From contig NC_090020.1 of the NCBI RefSeq assembly GCF_036417845.1, positions 43,508,425 through 43,572,424 of the forward strand: DNA of 64,000 bases. The letters are read 5' to 3'. The notes under the pieces were generated by a model. It saw nothing but the letters and a program-made list of their open reading frames with translations, was not told where the DNA came from and made no database searches. This document shows, in pieces, positions 48,226-60,170 of the stretch; the stretch's first letter is position 1; each line of letters starts with the position of its first letter. Source of the stretch: Apteryx mantelli (lineage: Eukaryota; Chordata; Aves; Apterygiformes; Apterygidae). The translations under genes and the position numbers were made by a program.

Positions 48226-49490
48226 TCACCCATTCACCTTGCCTCTGTGACAGATGCGACCCCCTCCTATGGCAGAGATCTCTATGGCAGACACTACAGC
48301 AGCCAACACTTAAATGTAAACTGAAATAAAAGCTGTGTCTAAATGAAAACAGCAAAGATCAGAGGGCTAACCTGTACACAGATCGTCTGCTTCAGATGTG
48401 TGGTGGATACTTAGTAAAATAACAGCACCTGTCACCTCATTTTAATCCACACCTGCAAATCTTTCAAAGCCTTCAACACTTGAATATTGTGTACCACCGT
48501 CCCATGAAATCCACAGCCCTCAGACAGGGGCCCCGGCTCCTCACATGGTTCTGAGAAGGGAATTCACAGACTCCACAAGCTAAGTAGGGAGTCACCAAGC
48601 TCAGGCTAGAGGATTGCAGAATAGCATCTCAGTTGTGATGCTTCTTGTGCCATTAGGCACTTAATCTAGATTAGGCCCTTTTTTTTCAGGAGCAAAAAAA
48701 AGGAGGTAAGCTCCACTCCATTTCAGGTTCTTTCCCTCACTTGGGAGATTGGAAATCAGTTTTCCTGTTTCCCAACTCTGCCTGATTTACCACAGGAACA
48801 GAAAATGAGTATATTGGTGGGGGTCTTCTTTGATCTATTCTTCTGAAGCTGTTTTACTTTGTAAAAATAACTGAATATTTACTGGAGTAGAATTTAAAGC
48901 TGATATTCCTGCAGCCAGCATGAGTGTTTTAGTCAGGAGAGTTTAACTTTGATCTTGCATTTTTTCTCTCTGGAGCAAAAAGTGTTTAATGACATATAAA
49001 GTGGAACAACTCCAACTCTGAGAATCACCCCTGTGTATCCAATAGATGGGAAACAGAGCATTTAAGACACTTTGCACTTGCATTTGGAGACTAAAGTCCA
49101 CTATTTCAGCTCTAAACCATGCCTCATGGGAATTTGAAAATAAATTTGCAATTTGAAGACTTTGAATTTGAAAACCTTCCAGGAAAATAGTTTAATCCCT
49201 GGTAATTGAGTTGATATAGAGCCAAAAGTCTAGATGTGATGGGTCAACTGGACTGTGCCCTGTAGGACAGGTATGACAGAGAGGGAAATTCTCCGGAGAC
49301 TTGTGAGAGCGGTTGGTCAAGTCACCGTAAATCCACTGTGTAGCCCGAGCAGCTGGGCAGCACCTGGCTGAGAGTGGCTTTGTCTTTGTGCTGTGCAGAG
49401 TCAAGCTTTTTCTTTTAATTTGTATTTGGATACAAAGAGATTTAACGTTGATATTTAAACCTTCCCACTTTGGGAGTCGCAGCGGAGAAA
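48226..49490. other. Intergenic DNA upstream of TMED7
   Basis: AT-rich sequence that gives way to the TMED7 CpG island near 49490. I recognise no gene, repeat family or RNA. Confidence 0.55.
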
Positions 49491-49704
49491 GACCTAAAGA
49501 AAGCAGCTTAGCCGGGACAGGACGTCAACCGGAGGGACCCGCCCGCGGGGCATGAAGAAGCAGTTTTATACCTACCGCGGGCTCAGGGGCACGCACAGAG
49601 CACGGCACCGGGCCAGGAAAGCGCGGCCGCGGCCTCCCCTTCCTGCCCCTCCGCACGGACCGGCTCCCGGCGCCGAGGAGCTGCCCGTGGGCCGGGGGCG
49701 CCGC

Positions 49705-49734
49705 GGGGCCGGGGCCGGGGCCGGGGCCGGGGCC
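49705..49734 (+). repeat. GGGGCC hexanucleotide repeat upstream of TMED7
   Basis: Five perfect GGGGCC units, about 400 bases before the TMED7 start codon. Whether it is transcribed depends on the start site. It is in the opposite orientation to the GGCCCC repeat of CDO1 intron 1. Confidence 0.92.
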
Positions 49735-49766
49735 GGGCCTCGCGGCGGCGCCGGGCCGCCACGCTC

Positions 49767-49785
49767 CCTGGCAACCGTTGCCAGG
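49767..49785. promoter_or_regulatory. 19-bp inverted repeat in TMED7 promoter
   Basis: CCTGGCAAC and its exact reverse complement GTTGCCAGG are separated by one C. The half-sites resemble RFX (GTTGCC/GGCAAC) sites, although the outward arrangement is not the usual X-box order; CCGTTG is also a MYB-type core. The factor is not determined. Confidence 0.5.
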
Positions 49786-49901
49786 CAGCGAACGCGCGGG
49801 GCGCGGGCGGGGCGGGGCGGGGCGCGCCAACCCCGCCCCTGGCCCGCGAGGCCCCGCCCCCTCCACGCGAAACACCACGTCTACAAAATCATGGGCGCTC
49901 A

Positions 49902-49919
49902 CCCGGAAGCGCTTCCGGG
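49902..49919. promoter_or_regulatory. TMED7: Palindromic double ETS site
   Basis: An 18-base perfect palindrome, CCCGGAAGC joined to its complement GCTTCCGGG, holds two ETS cores (CCGGAAG). A third core, CTTCCGG, lies at 49944-49951. Clustered ETS sites bind GABP and ELK-type factors and often mark the start site of TATA-less housekeeping genes. Confidence 0.65.
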
Positions 49920-50130
49920 CAGGCGGCGCACGGCGCTCTGGGTGCTTCCGGGTGCGTGGCGCGCTCCCCCTCTCCGCCACGCCGCCTCCGCCTCCCCCTC
50001 CGCTTCCCCCTCGCTCTTCCGCGTCCCGGGCGCCCCCCGCGCCCGCCGGGCCCTGACGCGGGGCCGCCCTCCCCCGGCTCGGCCTCCGCCGCGGCTCGGC
50101 TCTGCTCCCCGCCGCCCGCCCGCGCTGGAG

Positions 50131-50304
50131 ATGCCGTTGTGGGGCCGCGGCGCCGCGGGGCCCTGGGGGCGGCTGGCGCTGCCGCTGCTGCTGGCGGCCT
50201 GCGCCGCCCGCGCCTCCGAGATCACCTTTGAGCTGCCCGACAACGCCAAGCAGTGCTTCTACGAGGAGATCGCCCAGGGCACCAAGTGCACCCTCGAGTT
50301 CCAG
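50131..50304 (+). CDS. TMED7: TMED7 coding exon 1
   Basis: The exon encodes the signal peptide and the start of the GOLD domain, through KCTLEFQ, and ends in phase 0 before gtaccg. The start is the first ATG in this frame close to the signal peptide and has G at -3 (gagATGC). Confidence 0.95.
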
Positions 50305-53300
50305 GTACCGCGGCCTCCGGGCCCCGTCGCGGCCTCCGGGCGCCGCCGAGGGCCCCGCGGCCGGCGGCAGCCGGGCAACGCGGTCCCCGGCCGCGCGGGG
50401 GCGGCGGAGGCGGCCCACGGGCAGCAGCGGCCTTGTGCCACCGCGGCGGGGCCCTCTCCACCTCTTTGGGCGCCGCTTGTGGTGGCGGGGGGCGCCCCAG
50501 CTCTGCGGAGTTCTTCATTTCGTCTCCCGCCAGCGGTCTGAGTGCTTTTGTACAAGAGCGGTAGTCGAAGATGCTCCTTGGTATCCCATTCAACTGAGGA
50601 GACCTTATATACTATCGAATGTTTGGGGAAAGGCACGACTTTAGTCCGAAACTAAGCCAGGCATGTAAAGCTAGCTGCAAAAGCTAGTGTTATCTTTGCC
50701 TCAATCACAATGACCAATACAGCGTCCCATCTGTAGGATAAGGAAAATACCTAAAATGTTCCTACCAAATAAGTACAGTGAGAGTGATTTCATTGCGGTT
50801 TGTGAAGCGTTTGCATGATGAACACCATGCAACATAAAGAACTAATGCCTCTCAACTCAGAGCATGGTTTGAATGGGGCCACGCAGCAAATGGTGAGAAA
50901 GTGATTGAATAGGTAGGTAGGTAGTAGCTAAGCGTCCCAGGCTTGGGACAGGACTCAGCTCCTTTGGGAGCTCCTTGGGATAGGAGTCTTACAGAAAATA
51001 AAATATGGAAGCAACTACAATATACTTGAAAGCTATGGCTAATGTGTGTGTTAGGTGAGGTTGCCCAGCTATTCTTGATTCTCCCAGTCTCTAACATGTT
51101 GAAGCTGCAGTCATAGTGATAGTGGTGTGTAGCTTTCTGATGTTTAAAAAACAAACAATAGCCCAGACAGTTTGGATGCCTCGAGTTTATCAGCAGAGCT
51201 GGAGGCTTCAAGTCTGTCACTTCAGTTGAAATCCTTGACAGCAAGTAGTGCAGTAGCAGCACTAGAGAGAAGTCATCCTTGTCAATGGAAATCATGCTTA
51301 TCTTTGAGGGCTCTTGAGGGGCTGTGTGCTTTAATGGACTGACTTTTCTCTTTCAAGTCCCATATTTCTTTGCTAGCTCCTGTCCCACCTTTAGTGTTTT
51401 CAGGAACAATTTCATTCCCACCAATATCAGCTCTTGTACTCGGTCCTACAAGTTTCGGTTCTTTGTTAGAATTTTTTTTCTACTCTTTTGTTTCTCAGAT
51501 GCCAGGTTTCTTGTTCCTGCTTGTTCCTTCTTGGTTTTTAATAAAGTCTCTTCTGTGCAGTACTTTTCCCCACCTGTTTTGAACAGGATATCATTGGAGA
51601 TTGCAGGACAGAAGCCTTCTATTCTCACTGGTGGTTTTAACTCAGATCAAAACAGCAGGAATATTGTTAAAAAGAAAGTCTATTTTGTCCTACTACTGGT
51701 AGACTGAAGTGCAGTGTCCTTAGGTGCTATGTCAGAAAGAAGAGCAGAGGGGGAGGCTCAAGCACGCTCTGTGGGAAGGAATAGTAGAGAAATGTCCAAG
51801 CAAGTCTTTTTCATGTGAATGTAAACTGACCCTGTCAGGGTCCATGATGTATGTGAATGAATTTCATATAAGTGGTCAAAAGCACATCCCTGTCAAATCT
51901 GAGACTAAACCTCAAAGGTGAGCCATTATTTTGTTACAGAAAACTTTATTCCTGTGTTCTTCCTTGCAACCAGATAATCATTTCTGTATGAAATATGCAA
52001 GAGAAAAACCCGACTAGATGCAGATATCCAGGGTAGGAAACGCAAATATAATTGATTAAAGTCTGAAAGACTTAAGTGGTAGGAGCCTGAAAACAGAGTC
52101 TTGTAATGGGTTGTTCAGAGGAGCTGTAATAAGCAGTGTTTCTACCTGATGATAATGCATTGGAGAAGTGGTTACTTAAACTCATTTGCCCTTTGTGTCC
52201 TGTCATCACATTTCTGGAAAAAATACGAAGATATCACTTGTGAACTGGATGCTTAAAACCTGATACCTAGATAAAAAGATAGTTTAAACTATATTGTGTC
52301 AAGTGATTTTCAGAGGTGCTGAGAACCGAAAACTGCCCTTCAGCTTAAATCTTCATAACATTATATATTTGAATAGACACTCAGATATTTCAACTGGAGG
52401 TAAAACTTCTCTATTTTAGCAGGCTTCTCTACATGCATAAAGGGCCATGCCTTTGGATGCATGTCTCTTCCTCCTTCAGGATGCTTTATCTTAAAGGCAA
52501 GAAATTGGGAGCAAGGATTAAACTTAAAACTGCTAGCCTAAGAGTCAGCAGAATAGCAAATTGTGAACTGCCAATTGGTCTTGCCTTGGGGATAGGATTA
52601 CTAGTACGATTCTGTAGAACAATGTGCTATAGACCAGCACTAATCAAAGCTTGAAAATACTTGAAACAATCCCAAATCACTTGTAGGCATTATCTGAATG
52701 TACTAGTGTTGGAAAGAAATAGTCATTAATTGTACAAGTGAGGCAGCAGACCCTCTAGAATGACACTCTGTTGACATACACGTATGAAAATGAGCCAGGT
52801 TGTAATACCTGTTCTACTGGACATAAGCCACTCCTGCAGCATAAAGCAGCTTGACCTAATAAGCTAGTTATGCAATGCCCATTAGGCCATACAGAAGGGA
52901 TTTGTTTTAATGCATTTTAGCAATCTCAGTTTGCTGAATCAATTCTGTGGATGGGCTTGTGGATATAGTAAATGATTGATTCATTACAGTTATGTCTTTG
53001 CCCCATCAAGTTTCATCTACTGTAGCCTCTGGTGTAGTACCAGTATCTAAACCAAAGTAACTAAAATCTCTCTTGTAAACTGTTTGAAGAAGTAGCTGAC
53101 ATTACATGTCCTGAATTAAAAAAAAAAAAGTTAACTATGCATCTTCCATAAGAGAATGACTTTTGCAAACTTGCATTGGCAGGTTTTCAAATTAATGCAT
53201 TATATTTTAAAACACATTTGCCAGATCAAGATATCTTGTAGTACCACTTGACAAATCATACTTCTGAGAATAAATGTATAAACCTCTGTTCTGTTAAAAA

Positions 53301-56238
53301 GACAATTCTTGGGGTTTTTTTCAGGTGATCACTGGAGGTCATTATGATGTTGACTGTCGGTTGGAAGATCCTGATGGCATTGTATTGTACAAAGAGATGA
53401 AGAAGCAATATGATAGTTTCACATTTACTGCATCCAGAAATGGAACATACAAATTCTGCTTCAGCAATGAATTCTCTACTTTCACACACAAAACTGTGTA
53501 CTTCGATTTCCAGGTTGGAGAAGATCCTCCACTGTTTCCTAGTGAAAACAGAGTAACTGCACTTACCCAGGTAAAATGCTGTTGTGTTTGACTGCAACTG
53601 TTAGGTGGAGTGAATGTTTTTCCAGTTCAACTGCACTAGATATCTATATCGCTTCTGAAAATTAATGGGTTGGAGCTTCTTTAAAATAACCTGAGTTAGT
53701 AAAAATAAACGTTTTCCTAAAGGTAGGATTTATAGAACACAGAGCTGAGAAAGAATTACCAAGTGTTTAAGAGGAAACAAGGATTAGTAACTTAGTCTAG
53801 GCCAGTATATCCTTTTTTTAAGGGAACTGCCTTTTAATGCTATGGTTCTATGTCTGTGGAAGTGTGGATTTTACAAAGTTTAAGATATTAATGGATCACG
53901 TTTTCAAAATTTCTGAACTTTAGGGAATATGGGAAGAAAATTCCAGCAAAGTAAAACCCAAATGAACAAAATCAGTCATGCTTAGCTGGTTTCTAGCTAA
54001 TTGTCCTTTATAAGATGCTGAATGTCAAAGCATTATTCTTAGTCCAGGCTTACTCTCCTAATGTCCCCCTCTTTCTTCAGGATTTTACAGTTTTGCACTA
54101 CCTCTGGCTAAACTAAATCCATCAAAACTTCCCTTGGAACACTTGTTCCATTAGTTCTTATTAATGTTCTTTATGTTATAACTGTCACCAAACCTCATTT
54201 TAAACAACCATTTAAAAATGCTGGGCATGGCTGCTATTTTACTAGTCTGGACTCAGGTATAAATGCTGCTTCCCAAATGTCCATCAACTTTTGCTCACTT
54301 GATTTTATCCCATATAAGTCTGCAGTAGATAAGATTTGTAATAAGTAGGTGACCTGCTGTGAATTCAATTACAGATCTTACCTCTTCCTTCTTGTCACTT
54401 TTCTTCTCTGCTTTTTGTCTTTTGATTCCTGATTCCCTGGCTCCTCATCTTACTGTCCTTTCTTTAGTCTTCATTCTGTGTTTTGTTGTGTGGTGTTTTT
54501 GTTTTTTGTTTTGTCGTTGTGTTTTGGGGTGTTTTGTCTTTTTTGTTTGGCTGGTTGGTGGGTTTTTTGCTACCTTGACACCAGAACACAGAAGGTGCAG
54601 TCTCTAGATCTAGCATCTTTGCAGCCCTTCCTGGGCTGTGGGAGAGGATACAAGAAAAATGAAGTTTATCAGTGGGTTGTTTCATACACAATGCAGATAA
54701 GATCTTTGGGAAGGGGTAATATAATGTATCCTTGCTAAGCAGGTGCTTGCTGCAGTTTTCTTGAGGCTTGTAGTGTGACCAAATTTGAGGCAGACTTTCA
54801 CAGGGACTGTAAAAGGTAAATCCCTGAAACCAGACTGACTTCATTAAATTTAAGATTCCTGTTGCAGAGTAGGAGGGCTCCATAATTTATCGGTGAGATC
54901 GATGGCAGAACTTAATGCAAGAAATTGCTTCCTGAATTTTGTTCAGAAGAATATCTTAGACTTGTTCAGGACACCTTCCTTGAAAGTCATCAACTTGAAA
55001 ATCAGATCTGGCACAGATATAAGTGACTAAGACACCTTATTAGGGTGCCAGACATTTCCTTTTCAGGAAATACTGCTTTTAGGACATAATTAACTGTAAC
55101 TGGTTAAAACTTCAGTATTTTGAAGATATATTCATTAATTTCTTGATGCTCAAAACAGGCAGTGATGGGTACTGACTGACTTAGAGGATAAACTGAAAAT
55201 GGAAGAAGTTTATGTGAAAAATGATCTAGGCCTTGGAAAGCCAGGAGTATGTAGAGATTGAAAAGGTTTTTTCAGTTTAGAAAATGAAATGTGATTCTTA
55301 GATGACAAATGGTGTTGGGCAGTTTTTTTCTGGAGCATTTATTACATGAATATGCTAGGGAGCATCCAGGAACACTAAAAGATACTGTCAGAATTGTCCT
55401 TTCTCTAATCACTTTTTACATAATACATGACTAACAGAAGAGTTTCTTGCCAAAGGAACATGTTGATGTCTGTAGTCTAGACTTCAGGATTTTATAAAAC
55501 TTGAGTTTAAGTGAGAATTATTTGTGAAGTTCATACTTGTATACATTATATGCTCATTTATTTCACTATGCGTATCTTAATGATATAAATTACTTAGTAG
55601 CTACCTAAATCTGGAAATTTACTGGAGATTTACTGCTTGTTTGGCTAGTATATGTAGAATTAAAAAATGGGGGATCACTGATATATTTCAATACAGTGTT
55701 TCTTATGTTCCCTTTTGAATGTAAACATATATAAATTTAAATTTCATAGTGGTTCTTAGTGCATCACTTTTTATTGGATCTGCAGTTTTACAAGCTTCTG
55801 TACTTAAGTCATCACATTCATGTGTGGAATTTGATTAATAAAGTTAAATTTTATAATATTTCAGCCTGACAGCGGACTAAGCTGATCTTTAGTCTGTAAA
55901 GTTATGTGAATCCTAGTTTTAAATATCAAACCACAAAAGTTAACAGCAAAAGTGTTAGAAGGGTTCTTTATTCAGAGCTGTGTATTTGTTTACTTCTCTA
56001 GATGGAGTCTGCCTGTGTTTCAATTCATGAAGCTTTGAAGTCTGTCATCGATTATCAGACTCATTTCCGGTTGAGAGAAGCACAAGGCCGCAGCAGAGCG
56101 GAGGATTTAAACACAAGAGTAGCCTATTGGTCAATAGGAGAAGCAATTATTCTTCTTGTAGTTAGTATCGGGCAGGTATTTCTCCTCAAAAGCTTCTTCT
56201 CAGATAAAAGAACCACCACAACCCGTGTTGGATCATAA
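50131..56238 (+). CDS. TMED7: TMED7, p24-family cargo receptor (3 coding exons, joined span)
   Basis: TMED7 (p24 gamma-3) is a type I membrane protein that cycles between ER and Golgi in COPII and COPI vesicles and helps select secretory cargo, including TLR4 and GPI-anchored proteins. Exons 50131-50304, 53325-53570 and 56002-56238 join in phase 0 to 218 residues; the human protein has 224. A signal peptide (about residues 1-28, leucine/alanine-rich, cleaved after ARA) is followed by the GOLD domain starting [14 protein letters not shown]. Paired cysteines of this domain are at about C42 and C103, and an NGT glycosylation sequon lies at about N97. A coiled-coil region around residues 141-180 and one membrane span (about 184-203) follow. 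The short tail LKSFFSDKR...RVGS carries the FF and basic motifs that bind coat proteins. The mature part is nearly identical to mammalian TMED7 as I recall it; only the signal peptide differs clearly. Confidence 0.98.
50305..53324 (+). other. TMED7: TMED7 intron 1
   Basis: The donor is gtaccg and the acceptor ttttttcag. The first 230 bases are CpG island. A short (AGGT)n run lies at about 50910-50926. No other gene or identifiable transposon is seen. Confidence 0.85.
53325..53570 (+). CDS. TMED7: TMED7 coding exon 2
   Basis: A 246-base phase 0 exon encoding most of the GOLD domain: [18 protein letters not shown], the KKQYDSFTF strand, [15 protein letters not shown] and the VGEDPPL linker. 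It ends ALTQ before gtaaaa. Confidence 0.98.
53571..56001 (+). other. TMED7: TMED7 intron 2
   Basis: The donor is gtaaaa and the acceptor cttctctag. A G/T-rich, C-poor stretch (about 54475-54570) creates false hydrophobic open frames. I see no other gene or transposon. Confidence 0.85.
56002..56238 (+). CDS. TMED7: TMED7 coding exon 3
   Basis: The last exon encodes the membrane-proximal coiled coil ([37 protein letters not shown]), the transmembrane helix ([19 protein letters not shown]) and the coat-binding tail ending RVGS, then TAA. It starts with an internal methionine codon, not an initiator. Confidence 0.98.
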   Translation: MESACVSIHEALKSVIDYQTHFRLREAQGRSRAEDLNTRVAYWSIGEAIILLVVSIGQVFLLKSFFSDKRTTTTRVGS

Positions 56239-57007
56239 CTGGCACTGATAGTGCTTCAGGTCATTGTGTGCTATTCATCTGTAAAATTACTGTTCTCCAA
56301 TTAATTGTAGGTACAAAGGAACTAAATATGTGCAACATTTAAATGTCTACCCCTCCTCATCCATTAAAATCACAAAATATGCCCCCTAAAATACAGAAGG
56401 AACTCCCAATTTGAAGTAAAGAAAGAGAACTTTAAGTTAATGTTTTCTGATGCTTGTATTAAATATCTGGGAGTGACCAGCCTTTCATTATTTCTACTGA
56501 TTTAATCCAAACTGAGTTTGACTTTACCAATAAGATTACCCATCTGTGGTATAATGCTTTAAAAGAACCCAATAATCTACTGTCTGATATGAAAGACAAT
56601 ATATATGAAAAACTGATTTGATTTGAATTTTCGGGCTGAATGTATTGGATTATAAACAAGCAAATGTGGTGAACTGTAGTTGCAGAATGTTTTATTGCAC
56701 TGTTTTGATTAGCTGTAACAAAAAAAATCCAATGATATTCTTTGCTTATTTGTAAAACTATTGCAAGCTTGACACTACATCATGGCGCAAATTCTCCACC
56801 AGCCTGGTAAGTCTCCACATTCAAAACTTGCTAAATTTTATACTTGAGTGCATTTGCTTAAACACATTCTTCTACATTAAAATATATTGCATTTCCTCTT
56901 TTACAATGTTTGTTTTACTGAACAAATTGTAAACTGAGACTACTCAGGAAATCCACTTTCTGTATTCAAAAATCCAAATCTCCAAGTTTATTAAAAAAAA
57001 AAAACGC

Positions 57008-57013
57008 AATAAA
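57008..57013 (+). terminator. TMED7: Candidate proximal poly(A) signal of TMED7
   Basis: AATAAA about 770 bases after the stop codon, preceded by an A-tract (56993-57004). The genomic A-tract could also cause internal priming in cDNA libraries. Confidence 0.4.
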
Positions 57014-58952
57014 ATAGGGAATCTTGTAACTTTGTCACTGAAGCTGTACAGTCTCTGTACTCATTTATGCTGCTGCTGCTTTTCAGATTTAAGACCAGAG
57101 GTAACTTGGTTTGTTAAGTAACACAGCACTAGCACTGGACAAAGTTATTACATCTGTTAGGCACATACAAAGCTTTTTACTAAATTGTTTTCCTATTAAG
57201 AGGCCAATTTGATATTGATACTGCATTGCACGAGTGCTGTACATTTTATTACCCTGTGTGTGGTGCACTGATACATTATGGCCTTGTGCATCTAATTGCC
57301 ACTCTTTTCTGCTAGTGGTCAGGAAATGTTTTAAATATTTCAGGGTATCTTTTTGGTAGACTTGTAGTTGTTTCCACTGCTCATGTCTTTAGTAGCTTAT
57401 GTATTGTAAAGTCTTGTTTTATTTGGATGTGGAAGGTAGTAAATATATGTACATACAAGTAGCTTGAATTGAGCTAGTCAAAATAAGGCTAAACTCCTTC
57501 ACATGGCTCTGGAGGAGTAAATGGACTCTGACCAATTCTTAAATGCATACAAACTAAACTAAGGTGAAAAACTTTTTTTATGTGTTACTGACCTTAATTT
57601 AAAAGATGCTACTTAAACTAGCTTTTAGTGAGCAGAGAAAGAATGCTAAATCCTCATTAATTGCCTGTAATATTTCCAGCAAAAAATTGAGAAGTACACA
57701 TACAGGTGACACTTGGGCATTCTGAATAATTTATCTAAGATGACTTCAATGTGTTGTGACAGTTTAAAAAAAAATAAACCAAGTATTCTTTGTCTCCAAA
57801 TTGATCAACTACTCTTTCAGAAACTGAAGAAAAAACGTAAACACTTCAAAAAAATAGTTAAAAGGTCACTGGGGTATTAAAAAGCTTAATGTATATTAAA
57901 TTCGGGTTATGTATAGTATCCTTCTGTCTTGTACTGAATTTTAAATATTGCAGTCCCATTTTGGGGATGCAAGCTTCCCAGAAAGTTAGACTCTCAAAAA
58001 TTGGAACAAGCTAGTGCTTGCTTTCTTATGACACAGATCTATGCCTGCACACAACATTCTCTGTTGTACCTATATGCTTTGTTCTTGTGCGTTTCAGCAA
58101 CTGATCTGCAGGATTTTTTGTGCTTTATTACACAAAAATGAAGCAAATAGGGCAGTTTGGATGCAAGTATGGGATGAAAACATGATTTAATTTTGATAGT
58201 GTCCACTATAATCTTTTGAAGTTTGAATATCACTTGTGAGTAGCTCTAATCACAACAGAAGTATTTGTTTTAAAGATGTGAAACATGATTTTCTTTTTTT
58301 CCCACTAAATCAGTTGTTCTGTGTGCTGTCAAAATTGGCAAACAGTGGGATAAACCAAATACTGGTTGGCCATCACATACATGTCTCTTTTTCCTAATGT
58401 TTGAATGTGTGAAGTAGGACTGTTTAACTCAATATTACTCCCACTGCAGAGGTTTAGTGGACTTGACTTTTGCATTGAAGTTAGGTGTCTGAACCAATCC
58501 TCTGGTATTTTGCTGCATAATATGCAGCAATAGATTAAAAATGCCTTTATTTTTGTGTTATTAAAAACATGGCACAAATACACATGTTTAAACATAGCTG
58601 TATATATTTTTTAAAGTAAGTTACTGAATAGGATATAATAAAACACATGCTAACACTTCAACAGTGGGTAAAGAAATGCTTTGTGATTTTTTTGGTGAAA
58701 GCCACATCTTTTTATATATGAAAAGAATAGTTTCTTTTAATGGTATGATGCACAACTAAATCACCCTGCATTAAATGGGATACAGCTGTGTTTTTAAATT
58801 GCAAAAGGCCCTGGGTTTCAGGTATTCCTTGGATGTTTTATGTTTACAGAACTTCTTTTCATGTCCTGAAATGTCAGTTCTTGTTTTAGTTTGCAAAAAA
58901 AAGTTTAGTTTAAATAGGACAAAAAGGAGACCCTGTGAATATTGTATGGGAA

Positions 58953-58958
58953 AATAAA
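58953..58958 (+). terminator. TMED7: Candidate distal poly(A) signal of TMED7
   Basis: AATAAA followed within 20-50 bases by a GT-rich stretch (TGTGGTCTGATTG, then TTTGGTGGGG), the usual arrangement for cleavage and polyadenylation. Confidence 0.55.
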
Positions 58959-58980
58959 AATTAATATATGAATGTGGTCT

Positions 58981-59880
58981 GATTGTTTTGTTTGCATTTG
59001 GTGGGGGAGCATTATTCTTGAAAAAGTTTTGAATAACAATTTGAGAAGTTGACATGTATTTTAACACATTACTTTTAAAAGTGTAAATCTGTGTGACACT
59101 TGATCATTATTTCTATCACTGTGCATTGAGGATTGCACCAGTTCACTGCTGTTCCCAATTAGCTGTGCTTTCCGGTCACTGGAAAAACTCAAGTTTGAGC
59201 AGGATAGTGTGGTTACTGGCTCTTTGCAGTGCATGCAATAATATTTATAAATCTCTTGCTGTTGGAGTGGAATTCAAAGTATTTGACCTTTGATGCCAGG
59301 AATGATGTGGAATCTACTGCATCTGTTGACATTAATTCTGTAGATACAAGGTTAGTACAGGATGAACCAGAAACATTAAATAATGGTGTCTAATGATGGG
59401 ATATAACTTTAATTCTTGTGGTAGCTTAATTTGTGATAGGGGGTATTTTGTATTATGTAGCTTATTGTTGAATGCTGGTGCATATCACTTTGACAAATTT
59501 AAGTTTTAGAAACCTGATTTAGGTAGCCATCATTGATATGTGGGCACTTTCCAAAAGTTGCTTTTTCCTCCTGGTTTGGTTTTTGTTTTGTGGTTTTTTT
59601 TGGTTGGTTGGTTTTTTTTGCTCTCCTCTGCTGGTAGTTCTGCATTCAAAATCTTTTAAGAATATTTACATTAAGTGGATTCAAGAAAGCTTTTGTCTAG
59701 AAATGTGGGTAAATTCTACTATTTCTGTGGAGTGTATTATTGTGGTTTTTAAGTGCCTGGCACTCAGGATTTCAAGGTAGCTTAAGACAGGCTGTGGTGG
59801 TCCAGAGCACACTTCCACTGAAAATCGACCATCTTACCAAAACAAAAAGAACTACTAAAAACAATTTAGTAAGAATAAAA
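58981..59880. other. Intergenic DNA after TMED7
   Basis: AT-rich; contains a TTTGG/GGTT-rich stretch (about 59575-59620). No gene or transposon recognised. In mammals some transcripts read through from TMED7 to TICAM2; nothing here shows or excludes that. Confidence 0.5.
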
Positions 59881-60110
59881 AGATGACTCGGTGGATCAGC
59901 TGACTCGTCACATGACCGTGAGTGCCTGCCTGAGGAGGAAGTGGGAGCATGTGCTCCGGCCGCTGCCCCCCTAGACGTGGGCTGCCGGCGGGGACTCGCT
60001 GCCGCAGGGTCGCAGCCGCCTGCCTTCCTCCTGGCTCAGGCGGGCGCCCCTTACTGAGGGAGAGGTTTTAAGCCTGATGCTTCAGTTCAGCGGGGAGTTA
60101 CGGTGTGAGG
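59881..60110. promoter_or_regulatory. Small CpG-rich patch, possible promoter
   Basis: A sudden GC- and CpG-rich interval with two TGACTC motifs (59884 and 59901) and TCACATGACC at its left edge. It lies about 3.7 kb after the TMED7 stop, where mammals have TICAM2. It may be a promoter or first exon of the next gene. No coding sequence is visible. Confidence 0.4.
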
Positions 60111-60148
60111 CAGTGTGGAAAGCTGGTGTACAAGGCCGGGTTCCTATT

Positions 60149-60170
60149 TAAAAAAAAAAAAAAAAAAAAA
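60149..60170 (+). repeat. Poly(A) tract
   Basis: About 21 consecutive A residues immediately after the CpG-rich patch. No transposon body could be recognised upstream of it. Confidence 0.85.

Larger units (their letters stand above)
49490..50540. promoter_or_regulatory. TMED7: TMED7 promoter CpG island
   Basis: A sharp rise in GC and CpG covers the promoter, 5' UTR, exon 1 and the first part of intron 1. It has several GC boxes (for example GGGGCGGGGCGGGG near 49809-49822), three ETS-type CTTCCGG/CCGGAAG sites (49902-49951), a GGGGCC repeat and a 19-base inverted repeat. There is no TATA box near the likely start, which fits a housekeeping promoter. Confidence 0.85.
56239..58980 (+). other. 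TMED7: TMED7 3' UTR (long form)
   Basis: AT-rich sequence after the TMED7 stop contains several AATAAA hexamers (57008, 57773, 58637, 58953). The last is followed by a GT-rich element, so it is the best candidate for the main 3' end. Alternative polyadenylation is likely. No other gene is visible. Confidence 0.5.

Noticed and set aside
47982-48329. 115-codon open frame
   Set aside because: It overlaps the old CR1 reverse-transcriptase fragment, mostly in a shifted frame, so it is transposon debris.
49525-50541. Large open frames on both strands around the TMED7 promoter (297 and 329 codons)
   Set aside because: They are GC-rich frames rich in Arg, Gly, Pro and Ala that run across the promoter, exon 1 and intron 1. 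Only the TMED7 exon 1 part has family support.
54359-54738. Hydrophobic open frames in TMED7 intron 2
   Set aside because: They are created by a T/G-rich low-complexity stretch; the apparent Phe/Val/Cys membrane protein is a composition artefact.
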